DNA from: Streptomonospora nanhaiensis
GTDB taxonomy: Bacteria; Actinomycetota; Actinomycetes; Streptosporangiales; Streptosporangiaceae
Length of the DNA: 64,000 nucleotides
Assembly: GCF_013410565.1 (NCBI RefSeq)
Contig: NZ_JACCFO010000001.1
Span: 4,154,001 to 4,218,000 of the forward strand
Reading direction: 5' to 3'
In this document: in pieces, positions 1-9,088 of the stretch
Layout: the number at the start of each line of letters is the position of its first letter
How positions within the stretch are numbered: position 1 is the first letter of the stretch
The notes under the pieces: model-generated
Databases searched by the model: none
What the model was told of the DNA's origin: nothing
What the model saw: the letters and a program-made list of their open reading frames with translations, nothing else
Translations under genes and position numbers: made by a program

Positions 1-440
1 TGGCCTTCGCGGCGGGGTCGGGGGTGTCGATGGCCGCCTACATCCTGCTCAGCCGCCGGGCGGGGGCCACCGCCGCCGGCGGCGCGCCGCCGGCCTGGGC
101 GGTGGCCGTGGCCGCCCTCATCACCCTGCCCATCGGTGCCGCCCACGAGGGTGCCGCGCTGCTGGACCCCCGGCTGCTGGCCGCCGGCGCCGGGATCGCG
201 GTCCTGTCGGCCGTGGTGCCCTACTCCCTGGACCTCGCCGCGCTGCGCCGGCTGCCGCCCCGGGTCGTCGGAGTCCTGCAGAGCCTGGAGCCGGTGGTGG
301 GCGCGGTGGCGGCCCTGCTCGTCCTGGGGGAGCGGCTCGACCCCGCCCAGTGGGGCGCGGTGGCCTGCGTGACCGCCGCCGCCGTCGGCGCGGTCGCCAC
401 CCGCCGCACCCCCGCCGCCGGTCCGGACCCGGGCGCGTGA
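1..440 (+). CDS. EamA-family (RhtA-like) membrane transporter, C-terminal part
   Basis: The reading frame is open from the first base, so the gene starts upstream of the window. About 145 residues remain. They contain the typical EamA second half: a segment reading AAYILLSRRAG, several hydrophobic helices, a PYSLDLAALRRLP segment and a terminal helix pair with EPVVGAVAALLVLGERL. These features are typical of RhtA/DMT exporters of amino acids or drugs in the inner membrane. The substrate cannot be told. The GTG near position 24 is internal and not the true start. The gene ends convergently with the acyl-CoA dehydrogenase, and a strong hairpin lies between them. Confidence 0.85.
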   Translation, partial: AFAAGSGVSMAAYILLSRRAGATAAGGAPPAWAVAVAALITLPIGAAHEGAALLDPRLLAAGAGIAVLSAVVPYSLDLAALRRLPPRVVGVLQSLEPVVGAVAALLVLGERLDPAQWGAVACVTAAAVGAVATRRTPAAGPDPGA

Positions 441-497
441 GGGCCCGCCACCGGCGCACCGGCGCCCTCCGCCGGCCCGGAGCACCGCGCCGGCGGA

Positions 498-538
498 CCG
501 CCGGTGGGGGCGGCGCGGCGCGCCGCCCCCACCGGCGG
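498..538. terminator. Bidirectional terminator hairpin
   Basis: A perfect 19-base inverted repeat (arms 498-516 and 520-538, three-base loop) sits between two convergent genes. It has no T tract, as is usual in this very G+C-rich sequence. It probably stops transcription from both sides. Confidence 0.7.
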
Positions 539-541
539 CGG

Positions 542-1696
542 CTACTTCAGCAGCTGGCGGGCCATCACCAGGCGCTGGATCTGGTTGGTGCCCTCGTAGA
601 TCTGGGTGATCTTGGCGTCGCGCATCATGCGCTCCAGCGGGAAGTCCTTGACGTAGCCCGCCCCGCCGAGCAGCTGCACCGCGTCGGTGGTGATCTCCAT
701 GGCGGCGTCGGAGGCGTAGCACTTGGCGGCCGCGCCGAAGAACGCGAGGTCGGAGTCGCCGCGCTCGGACTTCGCCGCGGCGGCGTAGACCATCTGCCGG
801 GCGGTCTCCAGCTTCATGGCCATGTCGGCGAGCATGAACTGCACGCCCTGGAAGTCGGCGATCGCCTTGCCGAACTGCTTGCGCTCCTTGACGTAGGCCA
901 CCGCGTGGTCCAGCGCCCCCTGGGCGATGCCCACCGCCTGGGCGCCGATGGTCACCCGGGTGTGGTCCAGGGTGCGCAGCGCGATCTTGAGGCCCTCGCC
1001 CACCTGGCCCACCAGCCGGTCGCCGGGGATGCGGACGTTGTCGAAGAACAGCTCGCGGGTGGGGGAGCCCTTGATGCCGAGCTTGCGCTCGGGCTCGCCC
1101 AGGGTGAACCCGGGGTCGTCGGCGTGCAGCACGAACGCGCTGACGTTGCGACCGCGCGGGCCGTCCGGGTCGGTCACCGCCATCACCGTGTAGTAGGAGC
1201 TGACCCCGGCGTTGGTGATCCAGGACTTCTGGCCGTTGATGACCCAGTCGTCGCCATCGGCCACCGCCTGGGTGCGCATGCTCGCGGTGTCGGAGCCGGC
1301 CTCGCGCTCGGACAGGCCGTAGGAAAACATCGCCTCGCCGCGCGCCACCGGCGGCAGGTAGCGCCGCTTGACGTCCTCGGAGGCGCCCAGGATGAGCGGC
1401 ATGGTGCCCAGCTTGTTCACCGCCGGGATGAGGGAGGACGACGCGCAGGCCCGCGCGACCTCCTCGATGATGATGCAGGTGGCCAGGGCGTCGGCGCCCA
1501 TGCCCTCGTACTCCTCGCCGATGTGGGCGGCGTGGAAGTCGGTGGCGCGCAGCGCGTCGTAGGCGGCCTGCGGGAACACCGCGCGCTCGTCGACCTCGGC
1601 CGCGTGCGGCGCGATCTTGTCCTCGGCGACGGCGCGCACCGCCGCGCGCAGCTCCTCGTGCTCCTCGGTGGTGGTGAACAAGGCGAAGTCGCTCAT
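542..1696 (-). CDS. Acyl-CoA dehydrogenase
   Basis: Flavoenzyme for the first oxidation step of acyl-CoA degradation (FAD-linked alpha,beta-dehydrogenation). The 384-residue product starts MSDFALFTT and has the family order: an N-terminal helical domain, the substrate/FAD segment YGLSEREAGSD (about 126-136), WITNAG (about 159-164), and LLGGAGY with IYEGTNQIQR near the C-terminus. E368 in IYEGTNQ is the expected catalytic base. The sequence resembles the mycobacterial FadE25 group. An ATG at 1769 would extend the N-terminus, but MSDF at 1696 fits the family length. It is divergent from the TetR gene at 1899, which might regulate it. Confidence 0.92.
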   Translation of the reverse strand: MSDFALFTTTEEHEELRAAVRAVAEDKIAPHAAEVDERAVFPQAAYDALRATDFHAAHIGEEYEGMGADALATCIIIEEVARACASSSLIPAVNKLGTMPLILGASEDVKRRYLPPVARGEAMFSYGLSEREAGSDTASMRTQAVADGDDWVINGQKSWITNAGVSSYYTVMAVTDPDGPRGRNVSAFVLHADDPGFTLGEPERKLGIKGSPTRELFFDNVRIPGDRLVGQVGEGLKIALRTLDHTRVTIGAQAVGIAQGALDHAVAYVKERKQFGKAIADFQGVQFMLADMAMKLETARQMVYAAAAKSERGDSDLAFFGAAAKCYASDAAMEITTDAVQLLGGAGYVKDFPLERMMRDAKITQIYEGTNQIQRLVMARQLLK

Positions 1697-1898
1697 GGCC
1701 CGGGCCGCTCCTTCCTCGCTGACGGCGGCGGCCACCCGGCGCACCGCTGGCACCGAGTGTCGCATCATGGCATCTAGTGTCAGCCTACGGGGTGTCGGGG
1801 GCAAGGGGAACGGTCGCCGATACTCGGAGTTCGAGAACGCGGTCGCGGACCGCGCCGGAACGCGGGCGGTGCGCGCCGGGCGACGAGGGGAGCGGGGC

Positions 1899-2645
1899 AT
1901 GGGCCAGCCGACCACGGGCGGCGGCGAGGCGGGCGGCACCGGCCGGGGCGCCGCGCCCGACCGCGGGGCGGTGGTGGCCGCCGCCCTGCGCCTGTTCACC
2001 GAAGCGGGCTATGAGTCCACCACCATGGACGACATCGCGGCCGCCGCCGGCACCAGCCGGCGCAGCCTGTTCCGCCACTTCGGGTCCAAGGAGGACATCC
2101 TCTTCGCCGAACTGGACGACCTCTTCGAGACCGTCCAGCGCTACCTGGACGCCGCCCCCGGCGACGACCCCGTGGCCACCGTGCGGACCGCCGCGCGCAT
2201 GGTGTTCCAGCGCTACGCGGGCGACCCCGCCGTCACCGTGCCCCGGTTCCGGCTGGTACGGGCGGTCCCGCGGCTGCGCGACCGCGAGATCGCCATGACC
2301 GCCCGCTACCAGCGCGCGTTCAGCCGCTACCTGCGCGGCGGCGCGGGCACCGGGCCGCGCGCGCTGGCCGCCGAGGCGCTGGCGGCGTCCGTGATCGCCG
2401 CCCACAACCACGTGCTGCGGTCCTGGCTGCGGTCGCCGGAGGACCCCGTGCCCTGGGCCGGGTTCGACGAGGCCATGGACTTCGTCACCGAGTCCCTGGG
2501 CGCGCTGCTGCGCGCGCCGGAGGAGGGCGCGCGCCCGGCGGGCGAGTCGCAGGCCGTGCTCGTGGCGGTCTACCCCGCCCGGACGCCCGGCGCCGACGTG
2601 CTGGACCGCGTGCGCGCCGCGCTGGAGCCCAACGGGCCCCTCTGA
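1899..2645 (+). CDS. TetR-family transcriptional regulator
   Basis: A 248-residue regulator. Its N-terminal helix-turn-helix is clear: a helix ending in LRLFTEAGYESTTMDDIAAA, then GTSRRSLFRHFGSKEDILFAE. The C-terminal ligand domain resembles the MftR/TetR_C type, with ARYQRAFSRYLR and WLRSPEDPVPW segments. The ATG at 1899 is preceded by GAGGGGAG, so I prefer it over the long upstream open frame. The gene is divergent from the acyl-CoA dehydrogenase, the usual place for a local repressor. The effector is unknown. Confidence 0.85.
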   Translation: MGQPTTGGGEAGGTGRGAAPDRGAVVAAALRLFTEAGYESTTMDDIAAAAGTSRRSLFRHFGSKEDILFAELDDLFETVQRYLDAAPGDDPVATVRTAARMVFQRYAGDPAVTVPRFRLVRAVPRLRDREIAMTARYQRAFSRYLRGGAGTGPRALAAEALAASVIAAHNHVLRSWLRSPEDPVPWAGFDEAMDFVTESLGALLRAPEEGARPAGESQAVLVAVYPARTPGADVLDRVRAALEPNGPL

Positions 2646-3445
2646 CGCGCCCGGGCGTTGGCCTCGGTCCGGGTCCGGGCGGGGGCCGGGCCCGCACCGC
2701 CCAGGTGCAGGGGGGGTGCGGCGGCCCTGCGCGGCCACGCCGCGCGAGTCCAGCGCGCACTCGCCGAGCACGGCGTGCATGAGGCCGTGCGGGCCGGCCC
2801 GACCGCGCCCGCGGCGGCGCCCAGAACGCGCGGGCGCCGGGGGACGCGGCCGCGCGCGTCGCCGAAGGGGTCCTGGTCGTGGTCGGCGGAGGCGAGCGGG
2901 CGGACGGCCTCGTCCAGCGCGCGGAGGGGGCGCGCCCCGGCGGGCACGGCGTGCCCGGTGGGGCGGGCGGGCTCGGGGGGCGGCTCGGCCCCGCCCTCGG
3001 CGCCGGCCGGCTCCGCGGCGGCGGTGTCCCGGCGCCGCTCGCCGGGGGCGGTGCCGGCCTGCCGCAGCGGCAGAGCGTCGGGGGCGCCGAGGGCGACCCG
3101 CGCGGAAGGCTTCGCGCGCGTGGCGGCGCCGACGGGGGCGGCCGCGCGGGCCGGCGCGCTCAGCCGGAGCCGCCGCCCGGCCGGGGGCCCCAGCACGGCG
3201 TCGGCGGCCGAGTCGGCGGCCTGGGCCGGGGCGGCCGGGCCGGCGGGGGTGTCAGGGGCGCCGGGGTCGCCGGGAAGGAGGGCGTCGGCGTCCGCGCGCG
3301 GCCGCCAGGGGATGCGCCCGGTGCCGCCGCAGGCCGGACAGGGCACCTCGCCCCCGGCCGCGGGGTGGCCGGGAGGTCCTCCCGGTACGGTCCTGTGGCC
3401 GTCGCAGCCGCTGCAGACGGCCTCACGGGGCAGGTCGCGCGCCAT
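2570..3445 (-). CDS. Zinc-ribbon N-terminal protein of unknown function, reading frame uncertain at the 3' end
   Basis: The ATG at 3445 follows a GAAGGGA ribosome site. The first 50 residues contain two metal-binding knuckles, CSGCDGH and CPACGGTG, as in DnaJ-like or structural zinc ribbons. The rest is Ala/Pro/Arg rich and unrecognised. Third-position G/C preference holds until about 2800. Between about 2790 and 2715 it moves to another frame, which contains MHAVLGECALDSRGVAAQG. It then returns to the first frame after a run of seven G residues near 2712. The gene may be frameshifted, or the run may be miscounted. As drawn, the end overlaps the TetR gene by 76 bases, which is also suspicious. 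No function can be assigned. Confidence 0.5.
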   Translation of the reverse strand: MARDLPREAVCSGCDGHRTVPGGPPGHPAAGGEVPCPACGGTGRIPWRPRADADALLPGDPGAPDTPAGPAAPAQAADSAADAVLGPPAGRRLRLSAPARAAAPVGAATRAKPSARVALGAPDALPLRQAGTAPGERRRDTAAAEPAGAEGGAEPPPEPARPTGHAVPAGARPLRALDEAVRPLASADHDQDPFGDARGRVPRRPRVLGAAAGAVGPARTASCTPCSASARWTRAAWPRRAAAPPLHLGGAGPAPARTRTEANARARQRGPLGSSAARTRSSTSAPGVRAG

Positions 3446-3635
3446 TCGGCGTCCCTTCGGTCGGCGGTCCGGCGGTCGCCCGCCCACGGGCGGCGCGGCG
3501 CCGGCGCGCCCGCCACGCCGCGGGCGCGAACCAGCAGGGTAGCGGGCCGTGCTCCCGCGCCGACAGCCCGCACCGGCCGCCCGCACCGGCCGCCCGCAGG
3601 CTCCGGCGCTCCCGGCGCCTGCCGTCGGCGCGGCC

Positions 3636-4310
3636 TCAGCCGGCGCTGCGGGCCCGGATCCCCGCCAGCAGCAGGTCGATCACCTGGTCGAAGTAGGCGT
3701 TCTCCACGGCGAGGGCGTCGGCGGCGGACACGGCGGCGGCGCGGGCGTCCTCGGTGCCGCCGCCGGCGGCGGCACCAACGCGCATGGCGACGGTCGTGGT
3801 GGCCGCGCCCAGGATCTGGTTGGCCAGCGCCCGGATCGCCACCGCCTGGGCCTCCTCGCCGCCGCCGGAGTCGCCCAGCGCGGCGACGATCCGGCGCGAC
3901 AGGGCGAGCGCGTTGGGCCCCAGCAGCGGGCGGACACCGGCGAACTCCGCCGCCCAGGCGTGCGCGGTCAGCGCCGCGTAGAACCGCCGGGCGGTGGTCC
4001 GCACGGCCAGGTCCCAGGGCTCCTCGGGCCCGGGCAGGCCGGCGGCGGCCTCGGCCAGGATGCCGTCGACGGCCAGGTCGACCAGGTCCTCGCGGCGGGC
4101 CACATACCAGTAGAGGCTCGTGGCGTGCACGCCCAGTTCGGCCGCGACCCTGCGCATGGTGAGCGCCGCCGACCCCTCGCGGTCGAGCAGCGCGATGGTC
4201 CCGGCGACGATGCGGTCGCGGGTGAGCGCCGGCTGGGAGCGGCGGCCGCGCGGTGGACGGGTGAACACGCTGTCGGACCGCCGGGGGCTGGAGGGTTCGG
4301 GTTCGGCCAT
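3636..4310 (-). CDS. TetR-family regulator of the adjacent protease gene
   Basis: A 224-residue repressor. The DNA-binding helices are LTRDRIVAGTIALLDREG and LTMRRVAAELGVHATSLYWY, followed by VARREDLVDLAVDGIL. The SLYWYVARREDLVDL signature belongs to the class with a TetR_C_1-type effector domain. The start is taken at ATG 4310 (MAEPEPSSP). A longer frame to 4415 would run through the operator region. It is divergent from the CPBP protease gene, with two matching palindromes between them, so it probably represses itself and that gene. Confidence 0.85.
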   Translation of the reverse strand: MAEPEPSSPRRSDSVFTRPPRGRRSQPALTRDRIVAGTIALLDREGSAALTMRRVAAELGVHATSLYWYVARREDLVDLAVDGILAEAAAGLPGPEEPWDLAVRTTARRFYAALTAHAWAAEFAGVRPLLGPNALALSRRIVAALGDSGGGEEAQAVAIRALANQILGAATTTVAMRVGAAAGGGTEDARAAAVSAADALAVENAYFDQVIDLLLAGIRARSAG

Positions 4311-4333
4311 GGTGCTCAGCCTACTCGGAATCC

Positions 4334-4362
4334 TACATTGTATGGCTTTATCCAACAGTGTA
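4334..4362. promoter_or_regulatory. Paired TetR-type operator between divergent genes
   Basis: Two short palindromes with the same core lie in the gap: TACATTGTA at 4334-4342 and AACAGTGTA at 4354-4362. Both match (T/A)ACA-N-TGTA and their centres are exactly 20 bases apart, close to two helical turns. This AT-rich patch in a G+C-rich region is the likely divergent promoter and the site bound by the TetR protein encoded at 3636-4310. Confidence 0.6.
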
Positions 4363-4407
4363 TGTTTCTCGGCAACGGCACATCCCGCAAGCCTCTGGAG
4401 GCCCCCC

Positions 4408-5277
4408 GTGTCCACGCCCGTCGCCGCACCCGCTCACGCGGCCGCCCCTGCCGCCCCCGCACACGCGGCGGCCGCCGACCCGGCGCGGGCCACCGCCCTC
4501 GCGCCGCGCGGCCTGGCCGCCTTCCTGGTGATCGCGTTCGCCTTCTCCTGGGGGGTGTGGTGGGCCGGCTCGGCCTTCCTCCCCGGCAGCCCGATGCCGG
4601 CGGTGATCGCGGGCGGCTTCGGCCCCGCCGTCGCCGCCGTGGCCGTCACCCTGGCCACCGAGGGCCTCTCCGGGGCCGGTGCCCTCTTCCGGCGCTACTC
4701 GCCCCGGCGGCGCGGCTGGTTCGCCGCGCTCGGCGCCACGGTCCTGGTGCTCGCGGCCATCGCCGGCTCCGCGGCGGTGCCCCTCTACCTGGGCACCGCC
4801 GCGCTCGACACCGAGGCCCTGCGCGCGGCCGCCGTGCTGGCGCCCGTCAACCTCCTGGTGATCGCCCTGGCCGGCGGCGGCAACGAGGAACTGGGCTGGC
4901 GCGGCTTCGCGCTGCCGCGCCTCCAGGGGGCGCTGCCCCCCGTGGCGGCCAACACGGTGCTCGGCGCGGTCTGGGCCGTGTGGCACGCCCCGCTGTTCAC
5001 GATGGCGGGCACGGTGCAGTCGGAGATCGCCTTCCCCGCCTACGCCCTGCTGTGCGTCGGCCTCACCGTGGTCCTCGGCTACGTCTTCAACGCCACCCGC
5101 GGCGGCGTGCTCCTCGCCGTGGCCGCCCACGCCGCCGTCAACGTCGTCACCGGCCTGAAGGGCACGGCGGTGGGCGATGCCGCCGGCGTCGGCGAGGTCG
5201 CGTTCGTGGCCCTGGCCGCGCTGGTGCTGGTGGCGCTCACCCGCGGCCGCCTGGGCCTCCGCCCGCTCCGCGCCTGA
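4408..5277 (+). CDS. CPBP-family intramembrane metalloprotease
   Basis: A 289-residue membrane protein of the CAAX-protease/bacteriocin-processing (Abi) family. All three catalytic motifs are present: EELGWRG (E160, E161, R165), WHAP (H193) and HAAVN (H241, N245), embedded in about seven hydrophobic segments. The GTG start at 4408 follows CTGGAGG and gives an N-terminus rich in Ala/Pro/His (residues 2-30) before the first helix. The divergent TetR regulator suggests inducible expression. The substrate is unknown; family members include protein-processing and self-immunity proteases. Confidence 0.88.
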   Translation: MSTPVAAPAHAAAPAAPAHAAAADPARATALAPRGLAAFLVIAFAFSWGVWWAGSAFLPGSPMPAVIAGGFGPAVAAVAVTLATEGLSGAGALFRRYSPRRRGWFAALGATVLVLAAIAGSAAVPLYLGTAALDTEALRAAAVLAPVNLLVIALAGGGNEELGWRGFALPRLQGALPPVAANTVLGAVWAVWHAPLFTMAGTVQSEIAFPAYALLCVGLTVVLGYVFNATRGGVLLAVAAHAAVNVVTGLKGTAVGDAAGVGEVAFVALAALVLVALTRGRLGLRPLRA

Positions 5278-5286
5278 CGCCGGCGA

Positions 5287-5344
5287 CCCCCCGCGGGCGC
5301 GCCCCCACCGCCACCGGCGGCCGGGGGCGCGCCCGCGCGGGGGG
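5287..5344. terminator. Terminator hairpin between convergent genes
   Basis: A long G+C-rich inverted repeat with arms of about 20 bases (5287-5306 and 5323-5344, one small bulge) separates the protease gene from the convergent TetR remnant. Confidence 0.6.
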
Positions 5345-5358
5345 CGGGCCCGGGGCCG

Positions 5359-5898
5359 CTACCCGGCGCCACCGGGCGCGGCGGCCCGCAGGAACGCCGC
5401 GGCGAAGTGGTCCAGCGACTCCTCCACCGGCGGCAGGCCCTCGCCCAGCGCCGCCTCCAGCGCCGGCCGCGTCATCATGTGCACCACCGGCGGGCCGATG
5501 ATCAGCTGGATGAGCACCGGCATGGGCAGCGGGCGCACCCGGCCCGCCGCGAGTTCGGGCCGCAGCAGGGCGCTGATCCCCGAGAACACCCGCGGCATCG
5601 CCTCGCGCAGCAGCCGGGTGCCGGGCCCCTGCGGCCGGGCCAGCAGGTCGGCGAAGATGGCGGGCACCACGCGCGGCTCCCGGGCGAAGGCGTGCACCAC
5701 CGCCCGCTGCACGCCGCGCACCATGTCCTCCAGCCGCTCGGGCGGCGCGGCGGCCAGCGCCTCGACGTCGACCACCGGGCCGTAGCGCTCGAAGACCGCC
5801 GCCAGCAGGCCGTCGCGGCCGTGGAAGACGGTGTGCAGGCTCGGCAGCGCGCACGGCGCGGCCGCGGCCACCGCCTCCAGCGTGACGGCCCCCAGCCC
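5359..5898 (-). pseudogene. TetR-family regulator lacking its N-terminus
   Basis: The frame encodes the second half of a TetR DNA-binding domain (GAVTLEAVAAAAPCALPSLH, then TVFHGRDGLLAAVFERYG) and a complete C-terminal ligand domain. The first helices of the domain are missing. Going upstream, homology stops at about 5898 and an in-frame stop follows at 5917-5919. The only usable start inside the frame, a GTG at 5871, would lose half of the helix-turn-helix. The gene is therefore probably non-functional. The break coincides with the truncated start of the divergent methyltransferase gene, so one deletion probably removed both 5' ends. Confidence 0.75.
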
Positions 5899-6368
5899 CG
5901 GGCACGGTGGTGGGTGTCATCCCGTGGCTGATCACCGGGTGGGAGTTCACCGAGCCCCTGCCCTACTGGGCGGTGGCGCGGTGGACCGGTGCGGTCCTCA
6001 TCGCCGCCGGCCTCTACGTCTGCGCGCACGCCTTCACGCGGTTCGTCGCCGCCCAGGGCGTGCCCATCCCCGCCGCGCCCACCGAGCACCTGGTGGTCGA
6101 CGGCTTCAACCGCTACGTCCGCAACCCCATGTACGTCGCGCTGCTGCACGTGCTGATCGGCGAGGCCCTGCTGTTCGGCTCACTCGGCGTGCTCGCCTGG
6201 GCGCTGACGGCGTGGCTGGTGGCGGCGCTGTTCGTGCGCTTCTACGAGGAGCCGACCCTGGAGCGCACCTTCGGCGCCGACTACACCGAGTACCGCCGCA
6301 ACGTGCGGGCCTGGGTGCCCCGCCTGCGGCCCTGGCGCCCCTCGGCGGCGGCCCGCACCGGGCGCTAG
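5886..6368 (+). pseudogene. Isoprenylcysteine carboxyl methyltransferase-family protein, N-terminus missing
   Basis: The frame begins right after a TGA at 5883-5885 and reads PGTVVGVIPWLITGWEF, which normally follows the first membrane helix of these proteins. The rest is intact: NRYVRNPMYVALLHV, then EEPTLERTFGADYTEYRRNV and WVPRLRPW, the standard ICMT/PEMT-like membrane methyltransferase signature. Starts at GTG 5907 or 5910 would give about 153 residues without helix one. It could still be expressed, but no ribosome site is visible. I treat it as half of a deletion that also truncated the divergent TetR gene. Confidence 0.65.
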
Positions 6369-6390
6369 CGGGCGGGTGTGCGCCCGAGCC

Positions 6391-6435
6391 GACACACCGC
6401 GGCCCGCCGGGGTTCCGGCGGGCCGCGGGTGTGTC
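6391..6435 (+). terminator. Terminator hairpin
   Basis: Twenty-base arms (6391-6410 and 6415-6435, one bulged G) around a GGTT loop lie just after the methyltransferase remnant and isolate it from the citrate synthase promoter region. Confidence 0.75.
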
Positions 6436-6474
6436 CAGGATGTGAACGGATCCACCCGCTGTCACGGGAAAGAA

Positions 6475-6600
6475 CGTTGAAATTTCCCGCATGGAGAAAT
6501 TTGCCGCGCGATTAGCGGTGTGGCCCATGTCACCACTTCGCCATTGCGCGACAATTGTATTATTTTGCTTCACCGGAGTTTAATAAGAACTGAACAGAGA
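6475..6600 (+). promoter_or_regulatory. AT-rich promoter region of citrate synthase
   Basis: This 125-base patch is far richer in A/T than its surroundings. It contains TATTAT at 6558-6563, a plausible -10 hexamer, and two AAATTT blocks (6480s and 6497-6502) that could bind a regulator. No clear -35 hexamer is visible. It lies 55-180 bases upstream of the citrate synthase start, leaving a fairly long leader. Confidence 0.45.
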
Positions 6601-6654
6601 GACCGGGACGGCATTCCCTGATCCCCGCATCCCCGCCTGGAAAGGTGCTCGGGC

Positions 6655-7947
<1,293 letters not shown>

Positions 7948-7957
7948 CCGCACCGGC

Positions 7958-7988
7958 CCCGGTGGGCGGCGCCGCGCCGCCCACCGGG
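7958..7988 (+). terminator. Terminator of citrate synthase gene
   Basis: Perfect 14-base arms (7958-7971 and 7975-7988) with a three-base loop, 11 bases after the stop codon. Confidence 0.75.
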
Positions 7989-8100
7989 TCGGCACCGGGC
8001 AACGTCTTGGCCCGGTCCCCCTAAAAACTCCCCCGCACCGGCCATCACCGCCGCCGCACCCGGGCAGGCGTCCTCCCGGACCGGAACGATCGGGGGAGAC

Positions 8101-8817
8101 ATGCTTGACTACATGGTCCGGAACTGGTGGGCGCTGGCGGCGCGCGGCGCCCTGGCGATCCTCTTCGGATTCGTCGCCGTCCTCTGGCCCGGACTCACCG
8201 TCCTCGCCCTGGCGGTCGCCTTCGGTGCCTACGCCCTGGCCGACGGCCTGCTCGCCGGGTGGTCCGCCCTGCGCGCCGCCAAACCCGACCGCCCGCCGCT
8301 GGTCCTGGAGGCCGTGCTCGGCGTCCTGCTGGGCATCCTCGCGCTGACCTGGCCCGCGCTCACCGTCTTCCTGCTCTCGCTGATCATCGGCCTGTGGGCG
8401 GTGGTGACCGGCGCCTTCGAGATCGCCGCCGCGGTGCGGCTGAGCAAGCAGCTGAGCGGGGAGTGGCTGTTCATCTTCGCCGGCGTGCTGTCGGTCGCCT
8501 TCGGCCTGGTGATGTGGGTCGCCCCCATCGCCGGCGCCCTCGGCCTCGCGTTCGTCGTCGGCGTCTACGCCATCGTCTTCGGCGCCGCCCTCGTGGTGCT
8601 CAGCCTGCGGCTGCGCCTGGTACGCGCCGAGCACGGCGGCCGCCTCGACGCGCTGCGCGCGCCCGAGGCCGCCGGAACCCACGACACGTCCGGCACCGCC
8701 GCCGACCGCGACCGCCCAGAACAGGGCCACCCCGAGGACCCCCAGGGGCGCGAGCGCACCGGCCGCCCCGGCCGCCGCGACGAGCCCGGCGCCCCCGGCG
8801 CCGGCGACGGCGCCTAA
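8101..8817 (+). CDS. HdeD-like DUF308 membrane protein
   Basis: A 238-residue protein with six regularly spaced hydrophobic segments in residues 8-175 and a WWALAARGALAILFGFVAVLWPG start. This is the usual pattern of HdeD/DUF308 proteins, which are linked to acid resistance in enterobacteria and of unclear role in actinomycetes. The last 60 residues are charged, disordered and rich in Asp, Arg, Gly and Pro, as in many actinomycete members. The start follows a GGGGGAGAC ribosome site. Confidence 0.85.
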   Translation: MLDYMVRNWWALAARGALAILFGFVAVLWPGLTVLALAVAFGAYALADGLLAGWSALRAAKPDRPPLVLEAVLGVLLGILALTWPALTVFLLSLIIGLWAVVTGAFEIAAAVRLSKQLSGEWLFIFAGVLSVAFGLVMWVAPIAGALGLAFVVGVYAIVFGAALVVLSLRLRLVRAEHGGRLDALRAPEAAGTHDTSGTAADRDRPEQGHPEDPQGRERTGRPGRRDEPGAPGAGDGA

Positions 8818-8965
8818 CGCGCGCGGCCGACACCCGCCCGCCCGCGTGCGCCCCCCGGCGCACGCCCGCCTCCGCCCCGCGGCCGACGCGCCGGGCCGCG
8901 ACCGCGCGCCATACTCGCACCCGCGCCCCCGCCCCGGAGGGCGTAGTTGAATGGAGGCATGCCCC

Positions 8966-9088
8966 ATGCGCGACCAGCGATCCGCCCCCCGGGCGGGTGA
9001 GCCCTCCCGTGGAACCCCCCGACCCGCGGCCCCCGTCCCGCCGGAGGCCGCCCGCACCGGCGCCCGCGCCGCCCGCCGGCCGTGGTGA
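8966..9088 (+). CDS. Possible 40-residue leader ORF overlapping the kinase start
   Basis: An ATG at 8966 sits eight bases after a perfect GGAGG and opens MRDQRSAPRAGEPSRG, ending at TGA 9086-9088. It overlaps the first codons of the histidine kinase in a different frame. The kinase itself has only weak GTG starts (8997, 9009, 9126), so the best ribosome site in the region belongs to this frame. It could be a translated leader coupled to the kinase, or the real kinase N-terminus separated by a frameshift. I cannot tell which. Confidence 0.3.
   Translation: MRDQRSAPRAGEPSRGTPRPAAPVPPEAARTGARAARRPW

Noticed and set aside
350-1777. Long plus-strand open frame over the acyl-CoA dehydrogenase gene
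   Set aside because: Its translation is Arg/Gly/His low-complexity sequence. The minus strand encodes a clear full-length dehydrogenase, and high G+C keeps antisense frames open.
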